Origin: Zooshikella ganghwensis DSM 15267
GTDB lineage: Bacteria > Pseudomonadota > Gammaproteobacteria > Pseudomonadales > Zooshikellaceae
NCBI RefSeq assembly: GCF_000428585.1
Contig: NZ_AUAF01000010.1
Location: forward strand, 20,885 to 84,884
DNA length: 64,000 bases
Reading direction: 5' to 3'
Shown: positions 8,521 to 18,120 of the stretch, piece after piece
Position numbering within the stretch: position 1 is the first letter of the stretch
Layout of the letters: each line of letters begins with the position of its first letter
Translations under genes and position numbers: made by a program
Notes under the pieces: model-generated
Database searches by the model: none
The model's input: only the letters and a program-made list of their open reading frames with translations
What the model was told of the DNA's origin: nothing

Positions 8521-9168
8521 TTAGCTGCCACTATTATTGCTTGGGGCTGGGGCTGGGGCTGGGGCTGGGGCTGGGGCTGGGGCTGGAGTTGGAGTTGGAG
8601 TGGGCTTAGGTTTATTTTGGGGGTGGTTAGGGTTTTGGATGCTTGTGCGCTTAACATGTACTGTGGTGCTGGCAGATTGAATCTCATTACCTTTGCTATC
8701 AAACAGCTTTACTTCAACAGTATGCGTTCCTCTTTCAACATTACTTAGTGAAAAACTGAGTAGTTTTTGTTTTGAGCCTTGGGATGCGCCATCCAGAAAA
8801 ACCTGTGCCTTATGACCCCGCTTGAGGCGAGGAGAGGTTTTTGCTGTTACTTTGAAATTGCCTGGGTCACGGATGGTTTCATTATTTTTAGGTGAAGTAA
8901 TGGTAAATGAGTCATAGGTAAAGCTTTCTTTGTCATCTTGTGATGTGTCTTTTGAGCTTGCAGCTGGTTTGGGTAGAGAGATAGTTGTTACAGGCTTGAC
9001 GTCAATTTTTTCAGGGTTTTTGGTTTTAGGCTCATCCGTAAAAATAATATTGCCTTGCTCATCAGTTTCTTTATAAATCTTGTCTGCACCTGTCAGTAAT
9101 AAGAGGCAACAACCCAGAAAAGCGATTGTTTGTAGCCCTTTGCTCACCACTTTATTTATGTTGTACAT
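8521..9168 (-). CDS. DUF4124-domain exported protein with Pro-Ala repeat tail
   Basis: The 215-residue protein has an N-terminal hydrophobic segment (IAFLGCCLLLLTGADK), likely a signal peptide. It is followed by a DUF4124 motif (IYKETDEQGNIIFTDEP), then an Ig-like beta-rich region around 75-170 (KVTAKTSPRLKRGHKAQVFLDG). The C-terminal tail is rich in Thr-Pro and Ala-Pro dipeptides and is encoded by a hexanucleotide repeat. A DUF4124 protein between ntrB and glnA is a recurring arrangement in pseudomonads. The function is unknown; the tail may span the periplasm or peptidoglycan. Confidence 0.8.
   Translation of the reverse strand: MYNINKVVSKGLQTIAFLGCCLLLLTGADKIYKETDEQGNIIFTDEPKTKNPEKIDVKPVTTISLPKPAASSKDTSQDDKESFTYDSFTITSPKNNETIRDPGNFKVTAKTSPRLKRGHKAQVFLDGASQGSKQKLLSFSLSNVERGTHTVEVKLFDSKGNEIQSASTTVHVKRTSIQNPNHPQNKPKPTPTPTPAPAPAPAPAPAPAPSNNSGS
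8543..8596. repeat. Hexanucleotide tandem repeat (7 x GGGGCT, then 2 x GGAGTT)
   Basis: Seven exact GGGGCT units run from 8543 to 8584, followed by GGAGTT twice to 8596. On the minus strand these encode Ala-Pro and Thr-Pro dipeptides in the DUF4124 protein tail. Copy-number changes would stay in frame, altering tail length only. Confidence 0.95.
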
Positions 9169-9276
9169 AAGCGTTCTGTCCTAGATGGGGATTTACCAGT
9201 AATTATAACGATGAACCATATCAAGGACGTGTCAAGGAAGAAGAGGAGAGCTGAACAGAAGATAAGCTGTATCGTA

Positions 9277-9305
9277 TAAAAAGGGCTACTTGATAGTAGC
9301 CCTTT
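9277..9305 (-). terminator. Terminator of glnA
   Basis: An 11-bp perfect stem (9280-9290 with 9295-9305, TGAT loop) is followed on the minus strand by a short T-run. It lies 22 bases after the glnA stop, separating glnA from the DUF4124 gene. Confidence 0.85.
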
Positions 9306-9327
9306 AGCATTGTGCCTAAAAGCTGAA

Positions 9328-10734
9328 TTACACGCTGTAGTACATATCAAACTCAAGTGGGTGAGTGGTTTGAGCTAAACGCTCACACTCAGACCGTTTA
9401 AGATCAATGTAGCCATCAATCAGGTCATCACTGAACACACCACCTTCTTTTAGGAACTCACGGTCTCTGTCTAAAGCAATCAGTGCTTCTTCAAGACTTG
9501 TCGCAACGGTTGGGTATTCTGCCGCCTCTTCTGGAGGCAAATCATACAAGTCTTTATCTGCAGCATCCCCAGGGTGAATTTTGTTACGGATACCATCAAG
9601 GCCAGCCATTAGCATTGCAGAGAATGCTAAATATGGATTTGCAGCAGGATCAGGAAAACGAATTTCAACACGGCGTGCTTTTGGACTATTCACGTAAGGA
9701 ATACGGATAGAAGCAGAGCGGTTACGTGCAGAGTAGGCAAGCATAACAGGCGCTTCAAATCCTGGCACTAAGCGCTTATAGGAGTTAGTAGCAGGGTTAG
9801 TGAAAGCATTGAGTGCTTTCGCATGCTTGATAATGCCGCCAATGTAGTAAAGGGCTGTTTCAGAAAGGCCAGCATAGCCATCTCCTGCAAAAATATTTTC
9901 GCCTTGCTTGGAGATTGATTGGTGACAGTGCATGCCACTACCATTATCGCCTACTAATGGTTTCGGCATAAAAGTAGCGGTTTTACCATAGGCATGCGCA
10001 ACATTATGTACGCAATATTTGAGGATTTGCACTTCGTCAGCTTTGCGTACCAGTGTATTAAATTTAACGCCTATTTCATTTTGACCTGCAGTACCTACTT
10101 CGTGGTGATGAACTTCAACCGCCAGTCCCATTGCTTCCATTGCAGAACACATGGCTGTCCGTAGATCATGACAAGAGTCAACCGGTGGTACAGGGAAATA
10201 ACCACCTTTTACTTTAGGACGGTGACCAATATTACCGCCTTCAAAGACTTCAGATGACGCCCAGTGAGCTTCTTCTGAGTTGATGTGGTAGTTACAGCCA
10301 GAGATATCCACTCTCCACTTTACATCATCGAATACAAAGAACTCAGGCTCTGGGCCAAAGAATGCTGTGTCACCAATGCCTGTAGACTTCAGATACTCTT
10401 CGGCACGCTTGGCAACAGAGCGCGGGTCACGATTGTAACCTTGCATGGTGGCTGGCTCGATGATGTCGCAGCGAACGATTAAGGTTGTTTCATCAGTGAA
10501 AGGGTCAAGCACAGAACTGCTGTCATCAGGCAACAGAATCATGTCTGATTCATTGATTCCCTTCCAGCCAGCAATGGATGATCCATCAAACATTTTACCT
10601 GATTCAAAGAACTCATCATCAATTTCGCTAACGGGCATAGATAAATGCTGCTCTTTACCATGAGTATCAGTAAAGCGAAGATCTATCCATTTAACTTCAT
10701 GTTCTTTGATAAGATTCAGCGTATGCTCTGACAT
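9328..10734 (-). CDS. glnA: Glutamine synthetase type I (GSI-beta)
   Basis: The 468-residue protein is the standard length. It condenses ammonia and glutamate to glutamine with ATP. Visible features are the N-terminal beta-grasp domain ([17 protein letters not shown]), active-site strands with [13 protein letters not shown] and [24 protein letters not shown], and a C-terminal adenylylation loop with Tyr in DLYDLPPEE. The ATG at 10734 is preceded by a GGAGGAATT ribosome site; the in-frame sequence upstream of it is discarded. Transcription is predicted from the sigma-54 promoter at 10866-10881 under NtrC control. Confidence 0.98.
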   Translation of the reverse strand: MSEHTLNLIKEHEVKWIDLRFTDTHGKEQHLSMPVSEIDDEFFESGKMFDGSSIAGWKGINESDMILLPDDSSSVLDPFTDETTLIVRCDIIEPATMQGYNRDPRSVAKRAEEYLKSTGIGDTAFFGPEPEFFVFDDVKWRVDISGCNYHINSEEAHWASSEVFEGGNIGHRPKVKGGYFPVPPVDSCHDLRTAMCSAMEAMGLAVEVHHHEVGTAGQNEIGVKFNTLVRKADEVQILKYCVHNVAHAYGKTATFMPKPLVGDNGSGMHCHQSISKQGENIFAGDGYAGLSETALYYIGGIIKHAKALNAFTNPATNSYKRLVPGFEAPVMLAYSARNRSASIRIPYVNSPKARRVEIRFPDPAANPYLAFSAMLMAGLDGIRNKIHPGDAADKDLYDLPPEEAAEYPTVATSLEEALIALDRDREFLKEGGVFSDDLIDGYIDLKRSECERLAQTTHPLEFDMYYSV

Positions 10735-10865
10735 TGCAATTCCTCCAGAGGGGTATACCCAGCGGGACACTGCTATTGTTATTTTGCAGAGTTGCCCGTA
10801 ATGATTTTGGCTACTCAGTTTAAGTAAAACGCGAACAGCCCCCATAAAAAGATGTTTACCTTGAC

Positions 10866-10881
10866 AGCAATTAGTGTGCCA
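10866..10881 (-). promoter_or_regulatory. Sigma-54 promoter of glnA
   Basis: Read on the minus strand the sequence is TGGCACACTAATTGCT. It has the invariant GG and GC with the correct spacing to the consensus TGGCAC-N5-TTGCW. It points at glnA, with a predicted transcript start about 120 bases upstream of the glnA ATG. Confidence 0.88.
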
Positions 10882-10946
10882 TTCAGATAAACACCCTTAT
10901 TTGGTGAGTAAATGCACCAGAATTGGGGGTGAGTCGATTCACTATA

Positions 10947-10963
10947 TGCACAAACTTAGTGCA
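10947..10963. promoter_or_regulatory. NtrC binding site 1
   Basis: TGCACAAACTTAGTGCA is a perfect TGCAC-N7-GTGCA dyad, the NtrC consensus geometry. It lies about 70 bases upstream of the sigma-54 promoter of glnA. Confidence 0.82.
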
Positions 10964-10976
10964 ATATATTGATTTA

Positions 10977-10993
10977 TGCACTTAAAAAGTGCT
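10977..10993. promoter_or_regulatory. NtrC binding site 2
   Basis: TGCACTTAAAAAGTGCT has the TGCAC-N7-GTGC geometry with one half-site mismatch. It is centred 30 bases (about three helical turns) from site 1, which suits cooperative NtrC dimers at an enhancer. Confidence 0.78.
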
Positions 10994-11161
10994 TTTTTAA
11001 ACCAACTGGCTATTTAATGATTCACGGATGATCCATTCCTTGGCCGAGAGTGAGCGTTATCAGAGCACTCAATGCTCGAACATACAATGAGTAGCATGTG
11101 TCTTCGGTGTTAATGAAAAAATACAAGATAGATTAACGGTGCTGATAATAGCCAGATTTTG

Positions 11162-11167
11162 TATAAT
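11162..11167 (+). promoter_or_regulatory. Possible -10 element for thiI
   Basis: A perfect TATAAT lies 41 bases upstream of the thiI start. No convincing -35 hexamer is seen at 16-18 bases spacing. The remainder of the 10735-11207 gap holds the glnA control region and nothing else I recognise. Confidence 0.4.
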
Positions 11168-11207
11168 GTTTTGCTACATTTTTATTGACCATCCATGAAT
11201 TTTGCCC

Positions 11208-12662
11208 ATGAATTTTGTTGTAAAGATCTTTCCAGAGATAACCATTAAAAGTAAGCCGGTTCGGCAGCGCTTTGTTAAGCAGCTAAGACGTAATATCCGA
11301 ACCTTATTACGGCCTATTGATCCTGGTATCGATGTGACGGGTACATGGGACAAAATCATTATATCTACTGAACAGCAAGACAAGCAGGTATGTCGACAAA
11401 TTAGAGAGCAGCTCCAACATACCCCCGGCATTTGTCATATTTTGGAAGTCGTTGATTTTCCTTTGGTTGATCTAGATGACATTACTGAAAAAGCTTTTCA
11501 AGTAATGGGTGAAGCCATACGAGGCAAAACATTCTGCGTTCGTTGCCAGCGTAATGGACATCATGAATTTTCATCAATTGAGGTCGAGCGTTATGTCGGT
11601 GGTGGGCTATTGCAGCGTGTGCAAGATTGCTCTGTTAAACTCAAAAACCCTGACGTTACTGTACGTATCGAAATTCATCATAAACAGCTGTATATCGTTC
11701 GTGAAAGGCACCTTGGCATTGGTGGCTACCCATTAGGTACGCAGGATGCTGTCTTGTCACTGATTTCAGGTGGGTTTGATTCAACCATTTCTAGCTTTTT
11801 GACGATGAAGCGAGGTGTCCTCACCCACTTTTGCTTCTTTAATTTAGGCGGTCATGCTCACGAAATAGGCGTTAAGGAAGTTGCTTACTATCTTTGGAGC
11901 AAATATGGTGCATCCCACCGTGTGAAATTTATTACCGTGCCTTTTGAGGGCGTGGTGGAAGAAATACTCACCAAAGTAGATAACTCCTACATGGGTGTTG
12001 TGCTCAAGCGAATGATGTTGCGTGCTGCTGATAAAGTCGCTGAGAATCTGGATGTTCATGCATTGGTAACAGGGGAGGCTATTTCTCAAGTCTCCAGTCA
12101 AACCTTACCTAATCTGGGAGTTATTAATCAGGCTACGGATCGGTTGGTGCTGAGACCTTTGATTACAATGGATAAGCAGGACATCATTGATACTGCCGCC
12201 AGAATAGGTACAGAAGAGTTTGCGAAGCATATGCCTGAGTACTGTGGAGTGATTTCGGTTAACCCTACAACTCGGGCTAAACCCGAAAAAGTTTCAAGAG
12301 AAGAGCAGGTATTTGACTTTGCTGTGCTTGAGCAGGCAATTAATAGTGCAAGTGCGGTGAGTATTCATGAAGTTATGCAGGATGACCGGCAGATTCATGA
12401 AGTGCAAATTGATGAAGTGCTACCTGAACAGGCTATCGTGATAGATATTCGCCACCCTGATGAAGAGGAAAATAAACCGCTTGAACTGGATAATGAAGTG
12501 AAAACGGTACCTTTTTATCAGCTGAGTCGTGTATTTGCAGAGCTGGATCGTAATCAGCACTATTATCTCTACTGTGAAAAAGGGGTTATGAGCCAATTAC
12601 ATGCACTGCACTTGCTCGATGAGGGCTATAAAAATGTTAAAGTGTATCGTCCTGCTAAATAA
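11208..12662 (+). CDS. thiI: tRNA 4-thiouridine synthase / thiamine sulfur-carrier enzyme ThiI
   Basis: The 484-residue protein has a ferredoxin-like and THUMP domain (about 1-165), a PP-loop adenylation domain with SGGFDSTIS near 186, and a C-terminal rhodanese domain (about 390-484) with the sulfur-carrying cysteine in LYCEKGVMS. It makes s4U8 in tRNA, and the rhodanese domain also serves thiazole synthesis. The ATG at 11208 is preferred over the in-frame TTG at 11202 because the protein then starts MNFVVKIFPEITIKS, like other ThiI. It is divergent from glnA. Confidence 0.96.
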   Translation: MNFVVKIFPEITIKSKPVRQRFVKQLRRNIRTLLRPIDPGIDVTGTWDKIIISTEQQDKQVCRQIREQLQHTPGICHILEVVDFPLVDLDDITEKAFQVMGEAIRGKTFCVRCQRNGHHEFSSIEVERYVGGGLLQRVQDCSVKLKNPDVTVRIEIHHKQLYIVRERHLGIGGYPLGTQDAVLSLISGGFDSTISSFLTMKRGVLTHFCFFNLGGHAHEIGVKEVAYYLWSKYGASHRVKFITVPFEGVVEEILTKVDNSYMGVVLKRMMLRAADKVAENLDVHALVTGEAISQVSSQTLPNLGVINQATDRLVLRPLITMDKQDIIDTAARIGTEEFAKHMPEYCGVISVNPTTRAKPEKVSREEQVFDFAVLEQAINSASAVSIHEVMQDDRQIHEVQIDEVLPEQAIVIDIRHPDEEENKPLELDNEVKTVPFYQLSRVFAELDRNQHYYLYCEKGVMSQLHALHLLDEGYKNVKVYRPAK

Positions 12663-12681
12663 CTCACGCTGTTTGTCAAAT

Positions 12682-12701
12682 ATGCCCACTACGATGGGCA
12701 T
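12682..12701 (+). terminator. Weak terminator after thiI
   Basis: A 7-bp stem (ATGCCCA with TGGGCAT) lies 20 bases past the thiI stop, followed by an A/T-rich stretch rather than a clean T-run. The rest of 12702-12964 is the untranslated leader of typA; I see no gene in it. Confidence 0.45.
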
Positions 12702-12964
12702 TATTATAAATTTTTAATGCTTTTTAGTTGAAGGTGACATATCTGCGGTTAAGATATGGCACTTTTTATTTGCCGGTTGAAATGTCACATATTCTTTCAT
12801 CAGAAGGGAGTGTGAAGGGTAAAAACGTATCGCTACTTAGTCGTTATGTTAGTAATGAGCTTATACTTTACGCAGAACTCTTGGGTATAAAGCTAAGCGT
12901 TTGTCTGTTGGTTTGTTCATTGCAGTCCAGTAAGACCGGGTAATCCTTATTGAGGCACTGTCTT

Positions 12965-14782
12965 GTGATTGAGAAGTTACGGAATATAGCCATTATTGCG
13001 CATGTTGACCATGGTAAAACTACGCTGGTGGATAGATTGTTGCAGCAGTCTGGTACGCTGCAGCGCAAAGATATGGGTACAGAGCGGATCATGGATTCCA
13101 ATGATCAGGAAAAAGAGCGTGGAATCACTATCTTAGCCAAAAATACCGCGATAGAGTGGCAAGATCACCATATCAATATTGTAGATACACCAGGACACGC
13201 TGACTTTGGTGGTGAGGTAGAGCGTGTACTATCCATGGTCGACTCTGTACTCTTACTGGTTGACGCGGTTGATGGTCCGATGCCTCAAACACGCTTTGTT
13301 ACACAAAAAGCATTTGAGCAAGGATTACATCCTATTGTGGTGGTAAATAAAGTCGATCGTCCAGGTGCTCGTCCTGAGTGGGTGGTGGGTGAAGTACTGG
13401 ATTTGTTTGACCGCCTGGGGGCTACTGAAGAGCAGCTGGACTTTCCTGTAATGTATGCCTCTGCCATTCAAGGAAAAGCAGGCTTAGAGCCTGACCAGCT
13501 GGCTGATGATATGACACCACTGTTTGAGATGATCGTAAACAATGTGCCTACACCGGATGTTAATGTGGAGGGTCCCTTCCAAATGCAGATTTCTGCGTTG
13601 GACTATAACAGCTATGTAGGTGTTATTGGGATTGGTCGAATTACCCGCGGTAAATTAACGCCTAATATGCCTGTCAAACTGGTTTCCAGTGAAGGTCAGC
13701 AGCGTAATGCCAAGGTATTGAATGTAATGGGATATCTTGGTTTGGAGCGTGTTGATACAGCTGAAGCATCTGCGGGTGATATTGTCTGTATTACCGGTAT
13801 TGATGGCTTGAATATCTCTGATACGCTCTGCCATCCTGACCACCCTGAAGCGTTACCAGCGCTAACGGTAGATGAGCCTACTGTGAGCATGACCTTTCAA
13901 GTCAATGACTCCCCTTTTGCAGGGCGTGATGGTAAATACGTCACCAGCCGTAATATCAAAGAGCGTTTAGAGCGAGAGTTAATCCATAACGTTGCACTGC
14001 GTGTTGAGCAAGGCGATAGCGCTGATAAGTTTATCGTTTCTGGGCGAGGGGAACTGCACTTATCTGTGTTGATTGAAACGATGCGCCGTGAAGGCTATGA
14101 AATTGGTGTCTCTCGTCCAGAAGTTATCACCCGTGAGGTGGATGGTGAGCATCAGGAGCCTTATGAGCATGTCATGATTGACATCGAAGAAAATCATCAA
14201 GGCGGCATCATGGAAGAGCTGGGTAATCGCAAGGCTGAGTTAAAAAATATGGTTCCTGATGGCCGTGGACGTATTCGATTAGAGTACATCATGCCTGCGC
14301 GAGGCTTAATTGGTTTCCGCTCTCAATTTTTAACCATGACTTCAGGTAGTGGTATTCTGACGCACGTTTTTGATCACTATGGCCCTGTTAAAATCGGAGA
14401 AGTGGCGAGCCGGACAAATGGTGCCTTGGTGTCAATGGTATCTGGTAAGGCATTAGGTTATGCCCTTTATAATCTTCAGGATCGTGGTCGTTTATTTATT
14501 GGTCCAAATGTTGAAGTGTATGAAGGAATGGTAGTTGGTATCCATAGTCGTGAAAATGATTTGGTGGTTAACCCAACAAAAGCGAAACAACTAACTAATA
14601 TTCGTGCATCAGGTTCTGATGAGAATATTATTTTAACACCGCCAATTAAACACTCTTTAGAACAAGCACTTGAGTTTATTGAAGATGATGAACTGGTTGA
14701 AGTAACACCAACATCAATTCGAATTCGCAAGAAGTTCTTAAAAGAGAATGATCGGCGGAAGGCGGCACGTGCTAAAAAATAA
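12965..14782 (+). CDS. typA: Ribosome-associated translational GTPase TypA/BipA
   Basis: The 605-residue protein is full length. The G domain carries AHVDHGKTT (P loop), the switch region [19 protein letters not shown] and NKVD. It is followed by EF-Tu/EF-G-like beta-barrel and EF-G III/V-like domains and the BipA-specific C-terminal domain ending in basic residues. It promotes ribosome 50S assembly, especially in the cold. The start chosen is GTG at 12965 ([18 protein letters not shown] as in orthologues), with GAGG nine bases upstream; an upstream TTG at 12950 is less likely. It follows thiI as in Pseudomonas. Confidence 0.96.
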   Translation: MIEKLRNIAIIAHVDHGKTTLVDRLLQQSGTLQRKDMGTERIMDSNDQEKERGITILAKNTAIEWQDHHINIVDTPGHADFGGEVERVLSMVDSVLLLVDAVDGPMPQTRFVTQKAFEQGLHPIVVVNKVDRPGARPEWVVGEVLDLFDRLGATEEQLDFPVMYASAIQGKAGLEPDQLADDMTPLFEMIVNNVPTPDVNVEGPFQMQISALDYNSYVGVIGIGRITRGKLTPNMPVKLVSSEGQQRNAKVLNVMGYLGLERVDTAEASAGDIVCITGIDGLNISDTLCHPDHPEALPALTVDEPTVSMTFQVNDSPFAGRDGKYVTSRNIKERLERELIHNVALRVEQGDSADKFIVSGRGELHLSVLIETMRREGYEIGVSRPEVITREVDGEHQEPYEHVMIDIEENHQGGIMEELGNRKAELKNMVPDGRGRIRLEYIMPARGLIGFRSQFLTMTSGSGILTHVFDHYGPVKIGEVASRTNGALVSMVSGKALGYALYNLQDRGRLFIGPNVEVYEGMVVGIHSRENDLVVNPTKAKQLTNIRASGSDENIILTPPIKHSLEQALEFIEDDELVEVTPTSIRIRKKFLKENDRRKAARAKK

Positions 14783-14816
14783 AGTACTCACAAAAAAATG
14801 AGTATTATATTGAGTT

Positions 14817-14848
14817 AAAAAAAGCCTGTTGTTATGCAGGCTTTTTTT
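14817..14848 (+). terminator. Terminator of typA
   Basis: The stem AAAGCCTG/CAGGCTTT (14821-14828 with 14837-14844) is flanked by A-run and T-run, so it may work in both directions. Confidence 0.9.
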
Positions 14849-14891
14849 ATGTGAGCCTAAATATGGTGAGTATTTTTAAAATGGTATTACT

Positions 14892-15467
14892 ATGGAAGCA
14901 ATGAGTAAGTATAAGTATTTTTTAATTATTGATTTAGAAGCGACCTGCTGTGATCAAAAAACGATAGCACGAAATCAAATGGAAATTATTGAAATCGGTG
15001 CGGTCCTGACTGAGGCAAAGACACTCGCCATCGTAGACGAATTTCAAACATTTATTCGTCCAGTCAGAAATCCAGTATTAACTCCTTTTTGTACTGAGCT
15101 GACAAGTATTACACAAAAGAATGTAGATAATGCTCCAGGTTTTGCTGAAGCAATAGAACATTTAAAACAGTGGTTACAGTCTTATAGTAGCTATATTTTC
15201 TGTTCATGGGGTGATTATGATAAAAAACAGTTTGAACAAGACTGTCAATTTCATCAAGTAGCTTATCCTTTAACTAATGGACATATCAATATTAAAAAAG
15301 CCTTTTCAGAGGCTCAAGGTCTTAAGCGCAAGTACGGTATGAGTACAGCTTTAAATTTGATTGGTGCTCAGCTTGAAGGTACACACCATCGTGGTATTGA
15401 TGATGCGAGGAATATGGTTAAACTGATGCCGTTTGTTTTAGGGTGCAAGAAATTAAGTCGTTTATAA
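14892..15467 (+). CDS. DEDDh-type 3'-5' exonuclease (ERI-1/KapD-like)
   Basis: The 191-residue protein is a single exonuclease domain. Metal-binding acidic residues are visible in the first motif IIDLEATCC (D, E), in the central WGDYDKKQF (D), and in the third motif HHRGIDDARN (H and D five apart, the DEDDh signature). This architecture matches stand-alone RNase T/ERI-1/KapD-like exonucleases acting on small RNA or DNA ends. The start may be ATG 14892 or ATG 14901. It stands alone between the typA terminator and the next gene; the substrate is not predictable. Confidence 0.8.
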   Translation: MEAMSKYKYFLIIDLEATCCDQKTIARNQMEIIEIGAVLTEAKTLAIVDEFQTFIRPVRNPVLTPFCTELTSITQKNVDNAPGFAEAIEHLKQWLQSYSSYIFCSWGDYDKKQFEQDCQFHQVAYPLTNGHINIKKAFSEAQGLKRKYGMSTALNLIGAQLEGTHHRGIDDARNMVKLMPFVLGCKKLSRL

Positions 15468-15550
15468 ACTTGACGAGTTATGGTTGATCATAAAAGCTTG
15501 TAGTGAGTGTTATTGGTTATGTGGGTGAACCTTAGGCGAGTGGTTAGCTT

Positions 15551-16219
15551 ATGGAAATTTTTGCTATAGGTGTAATTATAATCGCTGTTATTTTTTTTGT
15601 TATTAATCATAAGGTGAAGAAAGTTCAACAGCTACATTATATTGAGCGCTACCCATTTCAAAATGCGCTTAAAATGAAAGTAAGTAAAAAGTACCCTCAA
15701 CTTGATAGAGAGCAATTAAAGCTCGTTTTTGAAGGGTTGAGGGATTATTTTTGGATGTGCCATAAAGCTAATAGTCAAATGGTTGCCATGCCTTCACAAG
15801 TGGTTGATGATGCTTGGCATGAGTTTATTTTATTTACGCGAGCGTACAGTCAATTTTGCAAAATGGCCATTGGTCAGTTTCTTCATCATACCCCAACAGA
15901 AGCAATGAAATCTTCAACAGATGCCACTGAAGGTATCAAGCGTGCTTGGCGCTTAGCATGCGCAAGAGAGGAAATAAACCCTAAATATCCAGCTCAGTTA
16001 CCCTTGATCTTTGCTATAGATACCATGCTCGATATTCCTAATGGGTTTAGGTATGTACTGGACTGCAAAGAAAACAAATTTGGTGATGGCTATTGTGCCA
16101 GTCACATTGGATGCTCTTCGGGATGTGCTGGCAGTTCTGGTGCCTCAAGTTGTAGTTCTGATAGTGGTGGTTCAAGTTGTGGAAGTAGTTGTGGTGGTGG
16201 CTGTGGAGGAGGTAATTGA
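15551..16219 (+). CDS. GRDP-like membrane-anchored protein with Gly/Ser/Cys-rich tail
   Basis: The 222-residue protein begins with one transmembrane segment (FAIGVIIIAVIFFVIN). A helical domain follows with the pattern VDDAWHEFILFTRAYSQFC and FLHHTP, resembling the domain of plant and bacterial glycine-rich domain proteins (GRDP/DUF1399 type). The last 35 or so residues are almost only Gly, Ser and Cys. The function is unknown. The tail could be disulfide-linked, metal-binding or a low-complexity anchor. The family call is from pattern recognition only. Confidence 0.6.
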   Translation: MEIFAIGVIIIAVIFFVINHKVKKVQQLHYIERYPFQNALKMKVSKKYPQLDREQLKLVFEGLRDYFWMCHKANSQMVAMPSQVVDDAWHEFILFTRAYSQFCKMAIGQFLHHTPTEAMKSSTDATEGIKRAWRLACAREEINPKYPAQLPLIFAIDTMLDIPNGFRYVLDCKENKFGDGYCASHIGCSSGCAGSSGASSCSSDSGGSSCGSSCGGGCGGGN

Positions 16220-16300
16220 GTGTATAGGCCTTTATAAGGTTGACCTACTAAATAAGGTAGTAGGTCCTGGAATGAATAAAACACGTTAAGTTTTGATTGG

Positions 16301-16726
16301 TTAAGGTCCAGGAAACATTGTTGTTACCTGGTTAACTACAGAGTTATATAACATACTTCCTTTTTTTGTTGCTGAACAATTATTGCTGGCAAGGTTACCT
16401 AAATCATTTGTGAGTGTAGCTGAGCCTAATATTCTTCCTCCACGAAGAGGTGTTTCTGAGCAACTGGTGTCAGCAATGAGTGAATTACAAAGATCTATCA
16501 TGGTTTGTTTTGATGCGCAGTGTGCACTATCAAACGCACTGTTGGTATTAGCAACGCAGGGATTATTACAATAAGTATTTTGTATATAAGTCCATGTGGC
16601 ATCGCTGAAGTTTGTGCAGTTAATATTTGGACAGGCTGCCTGGACATTAAAAGGTAATAAAGATGATAACAAAATTGCTGAAAAAAATTTAAAGTACTGA
16701 GTAAAGGGGCGTTTAAGCGTATCCAT
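16301..16726 (-). CDS. Secreted 8-cysteine protein of unknown function
   Basis: The 141-residue protein has a clear Sec signal peptide (FFSAILLSSLLPFNVQA, cleavage after A about residue 31). The mature part of about 110 residues has eight cysteines, consistent with four disulfides in the periplasm or outside the cell. An AGGGAGG-type ribosome site precedes the ATG at 16726. I do not recognise the family. It is convergent with the GRDP-like gene. Confidence 0.6.
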   Translation of the reverse strand: MDTLKRPFTQYFKFFSAILLSSLLPFNVQAACPNINCTNFSDATWTYIQNTYCNNPCVANTNSAFDSAHCASKQTMIDLCNSLIADTSCSETPLRGGRILGSATLTNDLGNLASNNCSATKKGSMLYNSVVNQVTTMFPGP

Positions 16727-16880
16727 TATATTAGCCTCCCTGTTAGAGTAATCCTTCTTGGTACTTATTTAGTAGTTTATAGTAGTTTAGTAGTTGATAT
16801 TTTTCTCTTATTGAATATAAACCATGAATGATGATTTAGGGCTAACTTGTGCTATAAAAGTTCATTACAGCGGGAGTCAT

Positions 16881-16910
16881 AAAAAAGCCTACCAATAATT
16901 AGATAGGCTT
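16881..16910 (-). terminator. Terminator of the 388-residue protein gene
   Basis: A 7-bp stem AAGCCTA/TAGGCTT (16885-16891 with 16904-16910) is followed on the minus strand by six T. It lies 44 bases past the stop at 16954. Confidence 0.8.
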
Positions 16911-16953
16911 AAAATATTATGTGCTTAAAACGAGGTTTATACTTTTGTTCGTA

Positions 16954-18120
16954 TTATGCGTAAAGCTTCCAGTAGTATTCAATATAATAGTGACCACCAT
17001 GACCATAAAAATGACTACGGTGGATGCCTGAGGTGGTTGAGCCCCAAACGCCATTAATTGTCCAGCGAGCACCAAAAGAGGGAACAGTACAGCTGACTGT
17101 TTTGGGGGGGAAGATATCATCATTCCAAGCATCGATAAACCAGTCAACAATTTTGGCAACCGCATAACCTACAGCTGCACCAATGAGGGTGCCTAGTGGA
17201 CCGAAGCTGGAGCCAATTAAACCACCCACATAGGCGGCAACAGCATCCTTAACTTGAGACTCTACTTTTTCCCATAGTTTTTGTAAGAAAGCGGCTAAAC
17301 CACCATTATCTTTTTCTGCAAGAATCATCGTAATGTAATAGGATTTTGGCCAGCTGTCACCTTCACGCATACTAAACCAGTGGAAACGCCAATGAGGGTT
17401 ATACCAACGGCTATCACCGTCATCAAAACCTCCACCAACAAAGTGCTCATTTATTTTTTTGGTATCACCTGTTTCATCTACAGATGTTCCAGCAACAGAT
17501 ACTTCATCGGAACCCCACCACTCTGGATTTGTTTCATCAACACACTTCACACGACGTACATAAAGTGCGAGTTTGTCTGTAACAGCTTGAGGTTCAAAAT
17601 CATCATGATCAAATTCAGCTTGTAAATCAGTAAATACACGACCACCACCTAACAAGGCATCTGAGGTTAAAATATTATGACTATTTAGGATTTGAGGTTG
17701 TGTTGAACGCATACGTTCTATTTCTGGCTGACTGATATCAGATACAGGGGAAGGCGTCCAAATACCCAGTAGACGAGGATCAATTTTTAGCTTAGGCAGT
17801 TTTGTCACTTCATGTTCAACACTTTCCATTGCTTTGACATCTATTGCACCTAGATCACCGTATAATCTAGTTCTAATGGCTTTATCGGCAGTGTAAATGG
17901 GCTTTAGATTTCGCCTAATGGTTTCTTTCTTTTCCTTAGAGTACTCGTCAAAGCGTGATTTGAAAACATCCTCAAAGCTACGCTCTAATGGATGAAAGCT
18001 TTCCTCAACGGCAACTTTTTCAGCAGCAATTTTTGCACTATTTATTACACGCTCAACGATTTTTTTTATTTCACTGTTGGCGAGTGTAATGTTGTCGTTA
18101 ATAATCGGTTCCTGTTTCAT
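16954..18120 (-). CDS. Conserved-looking protein with glycine-zipper segment and aromatic C-terminal domain
   Basis: The 388-residue protein has no signal peptide. Residues 1-110 are charged and helical. Residues about 180-270 are beta-rich with many acidic and aromatic residues (RRVKCVDETNPEWWGSDE, then FDDGDSRWYNPHW). An amphipathic helix AAFLQKLWEKV precedes a strongly hydrophobic glycine-zipper stretch (AAYVGGLIGSSFGPLGTLIG and following). The C-terminus is Tyr/Trp/His-rich (GHGGHYYIEYYWK). Glycine zippers insert into membranes in many toxins and pore formers. The subtilase gene next to it on the same strand may process it. I do not recognise a named family; function is unknown. Confidence 0.55.
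   Translation of the reverse strand: MKQEPIINDNITLANSEIKKIVERVINSAKIAAEKVAVEESFHPLERSFEDVFKSRFDEYSKEKKETIRRNLKPIYTADKAIRTRLYGDLGAIDVKAMESVEHEVTKLPKLKIDPRLLGIWTPSPVSDISQPEIERMRSTQPQILNSHNILTSDALLGGGRVFTDLQAEFDHDDFEPQAVTDKLALYVRRVKCVDETNPEWWGSDEVSVAGTSVDETGDTKKINEHFVGGGFDDGDSRWYNPHWRFHWFSMREGDSWPKSYYITMILAEKDNGGLAAFLQKLWEKVESQVKDAVAAYVGGLIGSSFGPLGTLIGAAVGYAVAKIVDWFIDAWNDDIFPPKTVSCTVPSFGARWTINGVWGSTTSGIHRSHFYGHGGHYYIEYYWKLYA

Noticed and set aside
8543..8596. Tandem GGGGCT units as a CRISPR or regulatory repeat array
   Set aside because: No spacers; units are contiguous six-base codon pairs within a Pro/Ala-rich coding tail.
12728..12943. 71-codon ORF upstream of typA
   Set aside because: No ribosome site and no recognisable domain; likely the typA leader.
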